Shown here: positions 40,312 through 48,018 of the stretch, one piece after another
Layout: every line of letters starts with the position of its first letter
Position numbering within the stretch: the stretch's first letter is position 1
IMG/VR virus record: IMGVR_UViG_3300032050_000072
Coordinates: 19,618-83,617 of that record
DNA: 64,000 nt
DNA from: a virus
Direction: 5' to 3' (one strand)
Translations under genes and position numbers: made by a program
Notes under the pieces: model-generated
Seen by the model: the letters and a program-made list of their open reading frames with translations, nothing else
Told to the model about the DNA's origin: nothing
The model's database searches: none

Positions 40312-41021
40312 TTGCGAACCTCGTGCCAGTGATCCCTGTGCGTAGCCGGGTCCAAAATGCCGTCCAGCGGATCGCCGACCCACAGGCGGCAATGCTGATG
40401 CTCGGCGTGCCACTCCGGCCCAGGGCAGTACGTGCCGCCATCGGCTCCGATATTCTGGGCGCGGCTCAAGACCGGATAGACCTGATAGCGGTCGCCACGA
40501 ATGTGCTTGTTGACTCCGATATCCCACGGGTGATAGCCCCAGTTCTTCTTCATTTCGACGAAGCGATCCTCCCAGGTGCCCCAGCCCCAGGGCGAGAACC
40601 ATTGGTCGCGGCCCAATTCCTTGAACATGCCGCGATGGTGTCGATCGGTGCGGTTGTTCCAGGCCGTCACCGTGAAGACTTCGCGGTCGTCGCGGTAGGC
40701 GTTGTTCATCCAGGTGAACATTTCCAGGGCGTCTTCGCCGAGCAGCACATCGTCCTCGACATGTACGACGAACGAGCCGTGATCGAACCCGAGCGACAAG
40801 GCTTGCAGCGTGTTCTCGCCGCAGCCGAGCTTCTGGCGATTCTCGACCAGTACCACATCGCAGGGAATCGTCTCGATCGCCGCGATGATCTCGCCCTTGA
40901 ACTCACTCGGCTCGATGCAGGCGATCAGTGTGGAATTGCCGATGCCACGAACCTTCGCCAGTGCGGCAGCCCATTTTCGCGTGTAGACCGGACGGTTGAA
41001 TTGGCAGGTTGTCAGTATCAT
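40308..41021 (-). CDS. Glycosyltransferase-like protein (GT-A fold)
   Basis: 237 residues. The N-terminal sequence ILTTCQFNRPVYTRKWAAAL and VVHVEDDVLLGEDAL (metal-binding DDV) match the GT-A pattern. A W-rich acceptor region WFSPWGWGTWEDRF follows. Similar phage enzymes decorate DNA bases or virion proteins. It is separated from the main decoration cluster, next to attP. Confidence 0.82.
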   Translation of the reverse strand: MILTTCQFNRPVYTRKWAAALAKVRGIGNSTLIACIEPSEFKGEIIAAIETIPCDVVLVENRQKLGCGENTLQALSLGFDHGSFVVHVEDDVLLGEDALEMFTWMNNAYRDDREVFTVTAWNNRTDRHHRGMFKELGRDQWFSPWGWGTWEDRFVEMKKNWGYHPWDIGVNKHIRGDRYQVYPVLSRAQNIGADGGTYCPGPEWHAEHQHCRLWVGDPLDGILDPATHRDHWHEVRK

Positions 41022-41037
41022 TTCTCGCGCCTATACT
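41009..41037 (+). promoter_or_regulatory. Plus-strand promoter (TTGTCA-N17-TATACT)
   Basis: One mismatch in -35, exact -10, 17-bp spacing. The -35 box lies within the 5' end of the opposing glycosyltransferase gene. There is no TATC-N5-GATA in the spacer, so it may be controlled differently from the minus-strand family. Confidence 0.6.
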
Positions 41038-41078
41038 TTGGTGAATGTCAATCTATTCGCCACCTGGAGTCAATCAGC

Positions 41079-41288
41079 GTGCAACCAGCACAAATGTCTC
41101 GCTTCTGCAAAGTCTGCGACCGAAAGACGCTGCACACTGAGGAACAACGCGGCTGCGGACACCTGATCTTTGCTCTCGTGCTCGCGATCCCGACCGCAGG
41201 CTTGTCGCTGCTCTGGCTGGCGGTGATCGGCTTTGTGCCGACCGTCAAGCGATGCCAAACCTGCGGAACCGGACGAATCCGAATCTGA
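41079..41288 (+). CDS. Small zinc-ribbon membrane protein
   Basis: 69 residues from GTG (GGAG nine bases upstream) or 64 from an internal ATG. A split ribbon, FCKVC at the N-terminus and CQTCGTGRI at the C-terminus, flanks a transmembrane hairpin (LIFALVLAIPTAGLSLLWLAVIGFV). Both Cys pairs would face the cytoplasm. A consensus promoter 41 bases upstream supports it, against the general strand direction. Possibly expressed in lysogens. Confidence 0.7.
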   Translation: MQPAQMSRFCKVCDRKTLHTEEQRGCGHLIFALVLAIPTAGLSLLWLAVIGFVPTVKRCQTCGTGRIRI

Positions 41289-41374
41289 AAATATGACCAG
41301 TGCCGCTCTCGCGGAAACGGCACCGGCCCCTGCGGTAGATGGTAGTTGCAATGCCGCAGGCCAATTGCAAGCTC

Positions 41375-41388
41375 CGCAACTTGTTGCG
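41375..41388. repeat. Inverted repeat copy 16 (directly after ssb stop)
   Basis: CGCAAC-TT-GTTGCG abuts the stop codon with no gap. Confidence 0.95.
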
Positions 41389-41808
41389 TTAAAACGGAAT
41401 GTCTTCGCCGCCGCCGTGATCTTCACCGGCACCGGCTGGTGCTGGCTCACGCTGCGGAGCGCCGCCGCCTTCACGCTTCGACCCGACCATCTGCATCCGG
41501 TCGCCGATCACCTTGAGCTTCTGCCGACGCTGACCGCTTTCGCGGTCGGTCCATTGCTCCAGCTTGAGCTTGCCCTCGATCAAAACCGACGAACCTTTCT
41601 TGAGGTACTCGGCAGCGACCTCGGCTTGACGCTCGAACAACGTGACATCGACGAACGTCGTCTCGTCGACCCATTGACCGCTCGCGTCTTTGCGGCGATC
41701 GTTTACCGCGATCCCAAGATCGCAGACGGCCTTGCCTCCCGGCGTGTAGCGGAGTTCAATGTCCCGCGTCACGTTGCCCATCAGAATCACTCGATTGAAA
41801 CTACTCAC
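41389..41808 (-). CDS. ssb: Single-stranded DNA-binding protein
   Basis: 139 residues, GTG start (VSSFNRVILMGN) behind GGAG. OB-fold landmarks are NRVILMGNVTRDIELRYTPGG and FVDVTLFERQAEVAAEYLKKG. A Gly/Pro-rich tail ends in the acidic tip GGGEDIPF that recruits partner proteins. It overlaps nothing and follows a ParB-like gene. Confidence 0.95.
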   Translation of the reverse strand: MSSFNRVILMGNVTRDIELRYTPGGKAVCDLGIAVNDRRKDASGQWVDETTFVDVTLFERQAEVAAEYLKKGSSVLIEGKLKLEQWTDRESGQRRQKLKVIGDRMQMVGSKREGGGAPQREPAPAGAGEDHGGGEDIPF

Positions 41809-41818
41809 GTTCGATCTC

Positions 41819-42625
41819 CTACCTGTAGAACTTGCTTCGTAACGAACGCGGCACACTTGGCAAAGAGGCCACCAGAATGGCTCTGATGCCTTCCGCCATT
41901 GCAGCCGCACACTTGGAACCCCTGCCGTAAATTTCGATCGACTTGCGAATCCCCTTGGCCTGTGCCGTCTTGAGAATCCCGACCACCCTCCTGTCGTCAA
42001 CTCCTATGTCGATCGAACGAACCGAGAACTCAAAGATGGCCCTCAAAACCTCGCCAGAAATAAGCTCGCCTGGGCGAGTAATTTCAAGCATTGTGTCGAC
42101 GGACTTCTTGGCATTTTCGATCCTGTCTTCGCGCTCAATCATCTTCTCGATCACTCTCCAGCAGCGAACGGTCTTGTACTGGCCGATCACGTTCCTGCCG
42201 TCACTAAAACGATACCCATGCGACAGAAACTTTTCTCGGATGTCGATCAAGGCTTGATTTCCAGCCGTGACCAAGTTTGTCGCCAATGAATTTGGCGTCC
42301 ACGGGCTTCGCGTCGTTTCTATGCGGTACGCTTCGGCTGCACGGTCTGCTCTTGTTTCAATGTCAACCACATTGCAAGTCAGCGACTTGATGCACATCAT
42401 TTCTGCGGCCATTCTCCTGGCCTTGCCATCAAGAACGACGTACATGCCATCTGGCCTTTTGGCAGCACTGATCGCGGTGTACTTTGCGTCGCACCACGAG
42501 AACGCAAGTGCCTCCGCACGCCATCCGTACTCGGCCTGTCTTCCAACTCCGTCTTCGACGATCAGCCGATCGAGAGGAACGCTCTCGATTCGAGGCATTG
42601 GGATTGCATCCACGCTAGGCTCCAT
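41819..42625 (-). CDS. ParB-like (sulfiredoxin-fold) domain protein
   Basis: 268 residues. Residues 15-95 have the ParB N-domain pattern (VPLDRLIVEDGVGRQ, YVVLDGKARRMAAEMM). The helical remainder has no obvious HTH. Third protein of this fold in the window. Overlaps the XRE gene by 11 bases. Confidence 0.75.
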   Translation of the reverse strand: MEPSVDAIPMPRIESVPLDRLIVEDGVGRQAEYGWRAEALAFSWCDAKYTAISAAKRPDGMYVVLDGKARRMAAEMMCIKSLTCNVVDIETRADRAAEAYRIETTRSPWTPNSLATNLVTAGNQALIDIREKFLSHGYRFSDGRNVIGQYKTVRCWRVIEKMIEREDRIENAKKSVDTMLEITRPGELISGEVLRAIFEFSVRSIDIGVDDRRVVGILKTAQAKGIRKSIEIYGRGSKCAAAMAEGIRAILVASLPSVPRSLRSKFYR

Positions 42626-42833
42626 TCAAAAACGACTTCAACTCGATCCCCAAAAACTCGCACAGCCGCATGATCCGCTGGACCTGCACCAGCGACTTGG
42701 TGTTGTTCTCGAACTCGTAGATCACGCTCGCTGGCACGCCGGTCTGCGAGCAAAGCTCGACTGCCGACAGGCCAGCCGCCTTGCGTCGCTTGCGGAGTTC
42801 GCTGCCGAGCGTGCTTTCTTCGATCTTGTTCAT
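42615..42833 (-). CDS. XRE/Cro-type repressor-like protein
   Basis: 72 residues, RBS GGAGG. The five-helix Cro/CI fold is clear: LRKRRKAAGLSAVELCSQTGVPASVIYEFE is the HTH (key residues LSAVEL, SVIYEF), ending in LGIELKSFLNG. It is a candidate lysogeny or early-gene regulator, but no dedicated operator was identified. Confidence 0.88.
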   Translation of the reverse strand: MNKIEESTLGSELRKRRKAAGLSAVELCSQTGVPASVIYEFENNTKSLVQVQRIMRLCEFLGIELKSFLNGA

Positions 42834-43081
42834 GGCTGAACCTCCTCGGCGAAGATATGCCAGATCAGGCCATCGTTCGTGACGGTCCCGATGTAATCGC
42901 CGCCTCTAAGCGGTCTTCCAGTCCAGATGCAATGAAACTTGTACCGCACCAGATTGTTGGTGGTGTCGACGATCGCCCAGACACACGGAACGCCCTCAAG
43001 GTCTTTGCCGACGTTGACGAACTTCGCTCCGGCGTGAATATCGCAGTCGCGGTCGAGTCGATACTTGTAAACGGTTTGCAT
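42830..43081 (-). CDS. DUF7352-like small phage protein
   Basis: 83 residues, RBS GGAG. The pattern VYKYRLD...GAKFVNVGKD..GVPCVWAIVD...FHCIWTGRPL...YIGTV...IW matches the small phage family I know as DUF7352 (name from memory). Function unknown; widespread in early regions. Confidence 0.75.
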   Translation of the reverse strand: MQTVYKYRLDRDCDIHAGAKFVNVGKDLEGVPCVWAIVDTTNNLVRYKFHCIWTGRPLRGGDYIGTVTNDGLIWHIFAEEVQP

Positions 43082-43084
43082 GGC

Positions 43085-43267
43085 TTACTCCGCTGCGATT
43101 GCCAAGCGACGATCGGCGACTTCGGCGCTGATCGCGTGACGGGTGAGGGTATTGAGCAGCACGGTCGTGTTGACGTAGAACGCACCGCGAAAGCCAGTCT
43201 CGGCCAACTCGATGAGTTGCTCGGTGGTCATGTCGGCGAACGCGGCGATTTGTTGGGCTTGGGTCAT
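43085..43267 (-). CDS. Small protein, 60 residues
   Basis: Starts directly after the leader of promoter h. Helical (TTEQLIELAETGFRGAF), C-terminal ADRRLAIAAE. Unknown role. Confidence 0.75.
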   Translation of the reverse strand: MTQAQQIAAFADMTTEQLIELAETGFRGAFYVNTTVLLNTLTRHAISAEVADRRLAIAAE

Positions 43268-43315
43268 GATCTTGATCTCACTGTGTTTGGTGGTGGTTGT
43301 CGTGTTGACTCTTAA

Positions 43316-43344
43316 AGTATATCGTCCCGATAGACAGTTGTCAA
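43316..43344 (-). promoter_or_regulatory. Family promoter h (TTGACA-N17-TATACT)
   Basis: Spacer has TATC-GGGAC-GATA. Likely drives the operon through the XRE, ParB-like and ssb genes. Confidence 0.87.
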
Positions 43345-43373
43345 CAAGTAAAACGGAAAAAATCGAAAAGATT

Positions 43374-43619
43374 TTACGCTCGATGAACTGCCAGAATCTC
43401 GTCCAGGTCGTGCTCGACCGTCTCGCCATTTGCCAACCTGACGTAGACCGTATCGTCGCGACGACCCGCGAACATCCCGGTGACACCGTGCTCGGCCAAG
43501 TGCGATCGAAAGCTATCCTCGGTCGGCTCGACGCCGCCCTGAAATTCAAACGGCAGGATCAGCAGCCGATCGCCGCGCTTGAGTTGGTCGATCTGCTGCA
43601 TCAGTTGAACGGTCTTCAT
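43374..43619 (-). CDS. Small protein, 81 residues
   Basis: ATG overlapping the next stop. Contains a single GDR-type turn (LKRGDRLLILPFEFQGG) resembling one unit of the GDK-repeat proteins, then YVRLANGETVEHDLDEI. May be a single-unit relative. Confidence 0.72.
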   Translation of the reverse strand: MKTVQLMQQIDQLKRGDRLLILPFEFQGGVEPTEDSFRSHLAEHGVTGMFAGRRDDTVYVRLANGETVEHDLDEILAVHRA

Positions 43620-43849
43620 TCTGGCGACCCCCAGATCAGTTCGTGGATTCGGTCGAGCAGCCGCCGAGCGATCCCACGGTATCGGCACATGAATTGAGAT
43701 CGCTGCATTTCATAGACGATGTAGCCGTCAAAGAACGGCCTGTTGCTGCTGATATACTCGCCGGAATCGGTGATCGCCAAGACCTTTACAACCGCTGGCA
43801 TCCCGTCAATTCGAGCCCACCAGCGTTCGCCGACTTTTGGATCAAGCAT
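43616..43849 (-). CDS. Small SH3-like protein, 77 residues
   Basis: RBS GGAGG. VGERWWARIDGMPAVVKVLAI is a strand-turn-strand start, like the GDK units. The C-terminus is a basic helix (IARRLLDRIHELIWG). No C-terminal tag. Confidence 0.72.
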   Translation of the reverse strand: MLDPKVGERWWARIDGMPAVVKVLAITDSGEYISSNRPFFDGYIVYEMQRSQFMCRYRGIARRLLDRIHELIWGSPE

Positions 43850-43859
43850 CGCCAACCTC

Positions 43860-44528
43860 CTAGTTGAGACTCGGCTTCGACTTGGCCGAACGATCGACCG
43901 CATCGAGGCGAACCTGTTGCAACAGCTTCTCGATATCAGGCGACCTGCCGTGGAACGCCCAGGCACCATTGATCGCTAGCCAGTCACGATCGCCGTCCTT
44001 CTTTTCGTGCCGCATGGAAGCCGACCACATCGCGTGATCGTAGGCACTCAGCACGCTCACGGTCAGCAGTATGTCGTGGCCGACTCGGACTACTTCGTCG
44101 ATCTGGCCGTGGCCGATCTCGTCAGCGACTTCGTTGGCCTTTTGGCGAAGCTCGACTTCAAGCTCCTCCCGAGTCTCGGCGTCGGTCTTCAACTTCACGC
44201 CTACGGCCAGCGCCACGATGCCGACGTAATCGCAGCCGCCGAGAAGCATGGCCCGCACGCCTTGAATCAGGTACTTCTGATGCTCGTGAATCGACTCGCC
44301 TTTCGGAATCACCGCGACCTGAAAGCCGCAGTTGCCTTGCGGGTCGAACTTCGCGCCGATCAAGTGGCCGAATAGCTGTCCGTCCCGCTCGACAGTTTCC
44401 TCGGCGACCGCCACGCACTTGCTGGCGACCCTCATCATTAGAGCCTTGTCGCCACTCGGCTTCGGCTTCTCGGCTCCGCTGGCCGGGGACTTGCCTGCGA
44501 AGTCTCCCGGCTTAAAACGACTGGTCAT
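43860..44528 (-). CDS. Phage protein of unknown function, 222 residues
   Basis: RBS AGGAG. Lys/Pro-rich N-terminus, then an alpha/beta domain (LMMRVASKCVAVAEE, GCDYVGIVALAVGVKL) and a helical C-terminus. Gene order with the acidic protein gene upstream suggests a shared role. Not recognised. Confidence 0.78.
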   Translation of the reverse strand: MTSRFKPGDFAGKSPASGAEKPKPSGDKALMMRVASKCVAVAEETVERDGQLFGHLIGAKFDPQGNCGFQVAVIPKGESIHEHQKYLIQGVRAMLLGGCDYVGIVALAVGVKLKTDAETREELEVELRQKANEVADEIGHGQIDEVVRVGHDILLTVSVLSAYDHAMWSASMRHEKKDGDRDWLAINGAWAFHGRSPDIEKLLQQVRLDAVDRSAKSKPSLN

Positions 44529-44539
44529 GGTTCGTGCTC

Positions 44540-45490
44540 CTAGATCAAAGTTGGTTTGTAGGTTGGGTGGATCGACTCCATCGCGATCTTGTGAGCCCAG
44601 AACATTTGCTCGGCGGTCAACTTGCCGAACTGGCGGTACTTGGCGAACAGATTGCGTCCGAAGTTGTTCGTGGTGATCCGCAGGTGCTCGACGGCTTGGG
44701 CATTGGTCAAGATCGTTTCGACCTTCTCGCCCTTCTTCGACGCCAGCACGCGGGCTTCGCTGCCGACATCCTTGAACTCGTTGTCGAAGCCTTTGTGCTC
44801 GGCCTCGCCAGTCGGCTTGCCGTCGCCCTCGCCTTGATCGCCACCTTCCGATCGCTCGTTGTTTCGCTCTTGCTCGCCCGACTCGCCCTGGCCCTCGCCT
44901 TGTTGTTCCTCGGGCTCATCTTGCTTTCCGGCCAGTGCGTCGAGCATCTTCTCGATCATCTTCTGCTCGAACTTGCCTGCGTCGGTATCCGGCAGGCCCT
45001 CGCGGTCTTCGGGTTCGAGTTGGCACTCGGCGGATTGATCGCCCTGGCCCGACTCGCCTTGGCTGCCGCCTTGCTGACCGGCACTCTGGCCTTTGCCATC
45101 GCCGCTTGCCTGCTCGCTGGCTTGCTGGCCCGACTCGCCTTGCTCCTGCGACTCGTCCGACTTGCCGCCATCGCCTTGCTGCTGATCGGACTCCTGGCCG
45201 TCTTTCGGCTTTTGCTGATCGTCCGACTTTTGGCTTTCGTTCTGCTTGTCGCCCTGCTCTTGCTCGGACTTGTTTTGCTTGTTCGGCTTCTGCTCGCCCT
45301 TCTCGCCCTTGCCGTCCTGCTCGTCTTCGCCCGCTTGATCGTCGTCGCCTTGGCTCGGTGGAGGCGGCATCAAGGCAGCCATCATCGCCGCTTCGAGTTC
45401 GCTGGCGGTCGGTTTCTCCTCGGGTGCCTTAAAGGCATTGGTGGCATAGTTGATAACTCGCGCCGGTCGTTCTGCGATTGCTGTGGTCAT
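44540..45490 (-). CDS. Long low-complexity acidic protein (CobT-like composition)
   Basis: 316 residues. Residues about 50-230 are almost entirely Gln, Glu, Asp, Gly, Ser and Lys (GEDEQDGKGEKGEQ, DDQQKPKDGQESDQQQ), surely disordered. The N-terminal 45 and C-terminal 80 residues look folded. CobT, partner of the CobS ATPase, has a similar acidic region, and this phage carries a CobS/MoxR-type ATPase. The resemblance is compositional only. Dedicated promoter i. Confidence 0.8.
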   Translation of the reverse strand: MTTAIAERPARVINYATNAFKAPEEKPTASELEAAMMAALMPPPPSQGDDDQAGEDEQDGKGEKGEQKPNKQNKSEQEQGDKQNESQKSDDQQKPKDGQESDQQQGDGGKSDESQEQGESGQQASEQASGDGKGQSAGQQGGSQGESGQGDQSAECQLEPEDREGLPDTDAGKFEQKMIEKMLDALAGKQDEPEEQQGEGQGESGEQERNNERSEGGDQGEGDGKPTGEAEHKGFDNEFKDVGSEARVLASKKGEKVETILTNAQAVEHLRITTNNFGRNLFAKYRQFGKLTAEQMFWAHKIAMESIHPTYKPTLI

Positions 45491-45534
45491 GATCGTGATC
45501 TCGTTTTGGTGGTGGTTGTCGTGTTGACTTGCTT

Positions 45535-45563
45535 AGTATATCGTCGTGCTAGACCATTGTCAA
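45535..45563 (-). promoter_or_regulatory. Family promoter i (TTGACA-N17-TATACT)
   Basis: Spacer has TAGC-ACGAC-GATA (one mismatch). Confidence 0.85.
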
Positions 45564-45689
45564 TTAGAAAATTTGGCGTTTTCTCGATTTTCAGGTCGAC
45601 TGTCAGGTGCCCCGATCCTTGTGAGAGCGTGGGATTTAACCGTGCTGGCCCTGGGCGGCTCCTCACCGCCCGCCAAACTTTCCATTGAA

Positions 45690-45884
45690 CTAGACTTGCT
45701 GACGACGACGAAGCTCCATCGAGCAGTAGCAAACCTCGTCGGCATAGTAGCCGTTGTTCGGGTTGCTCGGGTTCGCCGCGATCGCCTCCTGGGCGTCCTT
45801 GATCGTGAACATCAGAGCCGCGACATCCATCGTGCGGCACTTGCGTTGGTAAGCTGCGTGATTCATTTGCTTGTCGGCGACCAT
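45690..45884 (-). CDS. Small protein, 64 residues
   Basis: ATG at the end of the leader of promoter j. LMFTIKDAQEAIAANPSNPNNGYYADEVCYCSMELRR is helix-rich, given here by its landmarks DAQEAI and YYADEVCYC. Similar small proteins occur in phages of many hosts. The following 125 bases hold a tRNA-like fragment. Confidence 0.75.
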   Translation of the reverse strand: MVADKQMNHAAYQRKCRTMDVAALMFTIKDAQEAIAANPSNPNNGYYADEVCYCSMELRRRQQV

Positions 45885-45930
45885 GATCGTGATTCCTGTT
45901 TTTGGTGGTGGTTGTCAGTTGACTCTACTA

Positions 45931-45959
45931 AGTATATCGTCACGATAGACGCAAGTCAA
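45931..45959 (-). promoter_or_regulatory. Family promoter j (TTGACT-N17-TATACT)
   Basis: Spacer has TATC-GTGAC-GATA. Confidence 0.87.
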
Positions 45960-45985
45960 CAACAAAAACAAAAAAATCCGAAAAA

Positions 45986-46282
45986 TTATCGCTCGGCGTA
46001 GACGCCCCAGCGGACATGATAGAACGCCCACCAAGTCGACCAGATGATCGCGATCGGCAGCCCGCCGATCAGGTATCCCGACATCGCCCCGACGAAGAAC
46101 CACAGGGCGGCGACCTTCCGCAGCAGGCGGCGATTCTCGACGGCGGCTGCCTGCACTCTGGCCCGCAGGTCGCGATTATGGTTCACGAACTCGCTGGCGA
46201 TCTCTGGCGGCGCGTATTGAGCCAACCAGCGAACCGCCGCAACTTGTTGCGGAGTCAGATCATCGTCGCGGTGGTTGTGCAT
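45986..46282 (-). CDS. Small membrane protein, 98 residues
   Basis: The His/Asp N-terminus MHNHRDDD is followed by TPQQVAAVRWLAQ (PQQVA from an inverted-repeat copy) and a charged helix. A transmembrane stretch ALWFFVGAMSGYLIGGLPIAIIW closes it. Unknown function. Overlaps its upstream neighbour by 23 bases. Confidence 0.75.
   Translation of the reverse strand: MHNHRDDDLTPQQVAAVRWLAQYAPPEIASEFVNHNRDLRARVQAAAVENRRLLRKVAALWFFVGAMSGYLIGGLPIAIIWSTWWAFYHVRWGVYAER
46237..46252. repeat. Inverted repeat copy 17 (inside small membrane protein gene)
   Basis: 16-bp form translated as PQQVA. Confidence 0.95.
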
Positions 46283-46697
46283 TGGGCTCTCCGTTGCTGA
46301 TCGTGATGAACAGGTCGGCCAGCCCGAGTTGCACCTTCGGGTGCTGGCCCGCTTCGGGAAAGCGAACATGCAGCGGCACGCCCATTTGACTGAGCTTGAG
46401 GCACAAGTCGATCAGGCCCATCAGTCGCACGACATTGCCGTCGAGTTTGCGGACCCGATCGGCACTAAAGCCGTCGATCTCGGCGACTCCCAGACAATAC
46501 AGCAGCCACGCCTGTGTGTTGTCGTGCAGTCGATTGACGAGGCTGCCGTGATGCTGGGCAACTTCGGCGTCGATCATAATCGCCCGCTTGACCTCAATCG
46601 GTTCGAGCATCTGGCCCGAACGAGCCAGCAGCGTGAACGGCTTTGCCGGGATGAAGTGCGTATCGTCGCCGACCTTGAGTTCGATGGTTTCGCTCAT
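46260..46697 (-). CDS. Phage protein of unknown function, 145 residues
   Basis: Begins ATGA-coupled. Beta-rich start (IELKVGDDTHFIPAKPFTLLAR), then helices containing LYCLGVAEIDG. Looks like a small globular cytoplasmic protein. Confidence 0.78.
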   Translation of the reverse strand: MSETIELKVGDDTHFIPAKPFTLLARSGQMLEPIEVKRAIMIDAEVAQHHGSLVNRLHDNTQAWLLYCLGVAEIDGFSADRVRKLDGNVVRLMGLIDLCLKLSQMGVPLHVRFPEAGQHPKVQLGLADLFITISNGEPNAQPPRR

Positions 46698-46873
46698 CGC
46701 TTGTCGCCTTTCCTTTGCTGTTTCATGTTTTCGGAGTGCTTGCTTATTTCAAGCCCTCGCAGATACTCTCGTGCGAGAATCTTCAAAGCCTCTAGCGATC
46801 GGCTCCCGTCGTAGAAGCGAACGCCGACTTGCTCGTCGAGCTTGAATTTCTTGATGGCTTCGTCGATCGTCAT
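46694..46873 (-). CDS. Small protein, 59 residues
   Basis: RBS AGGAG, overlaps on both sides by ATGA. Helix-strand start (TIDEAIKKFKLDEQVGVRFYDG) and a charged C-terminus (MKQQRKGDKR). Unknown. Confidence 0.72.
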   Translation of the reverse strand: MTIDEAIKKFKLDEQVGVRFYDGSRSLEALKILAREYLRGLEISKHSENMKQQRKGDKR

Positions 46874-47058
46874 GACTCCTTCTCCGGTAATTCCGCCACA
46901 CCTTCGGGTCGCATCTTGATCCAGACCGCTTCGGCCTGAGCCAGCGCCTCGCGTAGCTTTTCGAGTTGATTGGCCGAGCCTTGGCGGCTGCCGTGGTGTT
47001 CGGTCAGCGTCGCCACCGACTCGGTGAAGAATGGCACGCTCACGCCCTGGTCACTCAT
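46870..47058 (-). CDS. Small helical protein, 62 residues
   Basis: A single amphipathic helix (ANQLEKLREALAQAEAVWIKM) dominates. ATGA coupling on both sides. Unknown. Confidence 0.7.
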   Translation of the reverse strand: MSDQGVSVPFFTESVATLTEHHGSRQGSANQLEKLREALAQAEAVWIKMRPEGVAELPEKES

Positions 47059-47384
47059 TGCAATTCCTCCTTGCCAGTCAGCCGGTCGACCACCTGCTCC
47101 AGTTCGAGCACCCGCTTTTCAAGCTGATCCATTTTGACGACCTGAGTTATCATGATTCGCTCCATCGTCTCGTCGTAGTCGTCGGATGGCCTGCCAATCA
47201 CCGCACCGATCTCCTCTAAATGAACCCATCGGACCTCTCCGCTTTTGACCTCGACAGTGCTTTTCTGTCGCCTCACACGAAACCCAGTAACGACGCCGCG
47301 ACTCAATCCAGCTTTCCAGGCCCGGCTTCCTTCTTTGATAATCACCGTATCGCCAATGCTGATCTGGCTAATATCGAGACTCAT
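47055..47384 (-). CDS. SH3-like domain plus coiled coil, 109 residues
   Basis: RBS GGAG. The N-terminal 60 residues (ISIGDTVIIKEGSRAWKAG, then VTGFRVRRQKSTVEV) resemble a KOW/GDK-type barrel. The C-terminal 45 form a coiled coil (MDQLEKRVLELEQVVDRL). Possibly a single-unit relative of the GDK-repeat proteins. Confidence 0.76.
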   Translation of the reverse strand: MSLDISQISIGDTVIIKEGSRAWKAGLSRGVVTGFRVRRQKSTVEVKSGEVRWVHLEEIGAVIGRPSDDYDETMERIMITQVVKMDQLEKRVLELEQVVDRLTGKEELQ

Positions 47385-47596
47385 CGCACGATCTCCAATT
47401 GAGCCCGAGCGACGACGTAGCCGGTCGGTGCGGTGTAGATTCCGGTGACGCCGTGCTCGATGGTCGCCGCCGCGCGGGACTGGCAGCGGCAACCAAGGAG
47501 CGACAAGACGGCGATCATCAACAACATCCAGCCGGTGAACCCGATCGCCGCATAGACGAGCGAGTAGAAGCCAGCAAACGGATCACGCGGTGGCAT
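47381..47596 (-). CDS. Small membrane protein, 71 residues, with possible lipobox
   Basis: GWMLLMIAVLSLLGC would be a signal or anchor ending at a lipobox-like Cys near residue 36, but it is preceded by a 20-residue N-terminal segment. The C-terminus is beta-rich. Unknown. Confidence 0.7.
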   Translation of the reverse strand: MPPRDPFAGFYSLVYAAIGFTGWMLLMIAVLSLLGCRCQSRAAATIEHGVTGIYTAPTGYVVARAQLEIVR

Positions 47597-47970
47597 CAGA
47601 TCACCCCGCTTTCTTTGAACGACTGCCGCAGGTAGGCGTCCTCGCACATGGCCTCGATCACTCGCTCGCTGATATCCGTCCATTCTTCGCTGTCGAGTTG
47701 ATCGTAGACGCCCAGGCATTTGTCGCCCGGCTCGTTACCGTAATCGCCCACGACCGCAATGCGATCGCCAGCCCAGGAGCCGATGATCGGATTGGTACTC
47801 GACAGGTCGCCGCCGCCTCGGTTGTTGTGACACGCCAGCAGAATCGCCAGCCCGGTCATCGTGCCGCAGCCCGACGAGCCGAACTCCAGCAGCTTGAGCC
47901 CGTCGCCGAACTTGTGCGGGTGCAGAAATTCCTTCTTGTCCAGATTCGCGATCTTGTGGTATTGACCCAT
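47596..47970 (-). CDS. Conserved-looking protein starting MGQYHKIANLDK
   Basis: 124 residues. The start MGQYHKIANLDKKEFLHPHK and following FGDGLKLLEFGSSG and AGDRIAVVGDYG belong to a family of uncharacterised proteins I have seen in phages and bacteria. It overlaps the next gene by one base. It sits behind the leader cassette but has no promoter of its own, so it depends on promoter k. Confidence 0.82.
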   Translation of the reverse strand: MGQYHKIANLDKKEFLHPHKFGDGLKLLEFGSSGCGTMTGLAILLACHNNRGGGDLSSTNPIIGSWAGDRIAVVGDYGNEPGDKCLGVYDQLDSEEWTDISERVIEAMCEDAYLRQSFKESGVI

Positions 47971-48000
47971 GACTTGATCTCCTGAGATTGGTGGTGGTTG

Positions 48001-48018
48001 CCCGCAACTTGTTGCGGG
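48001..48018. repeat. Inverted repeat copy 18 (directly after a stop; longest form)
   Basis: 18 bp, CCCGCAAC-TT-GTTGCGGG, abutting the stop of the upstream gene and inside the leader of the next. Confidence 0.95.

Noticed and set aside
41294-41326. Hairpin GTGCCG/CGGCAC after the plus-strand zinc-ribbon gene.
   Set aside because: Only 6 bp with a mismatch and no U-tract on either strand; not called as a terminator.
44534-45688. 384-codon plus-strand frame rich in Leu/Ala/Val that resembles a multi-pass membrane protein.
   Set aside because: It is the mirror of the Gln/Glu/Asp-rich minus-strand protein (CAG/GAG read backwards gives Leu); the minus gene has promoter, leader and RBS.
45600-45705. 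tRNA-like sequence downstream of the 64-residue gene (D-arm-like TAGTTCAATGGAAAG, stem GGGCGG/CCGCCC, GGTTAAATCC).
   Set aside because: No acceptor stem can be closed and the T-loop lacks the conserved C, so it is not a supportable tRNA gene; at best a remnant.
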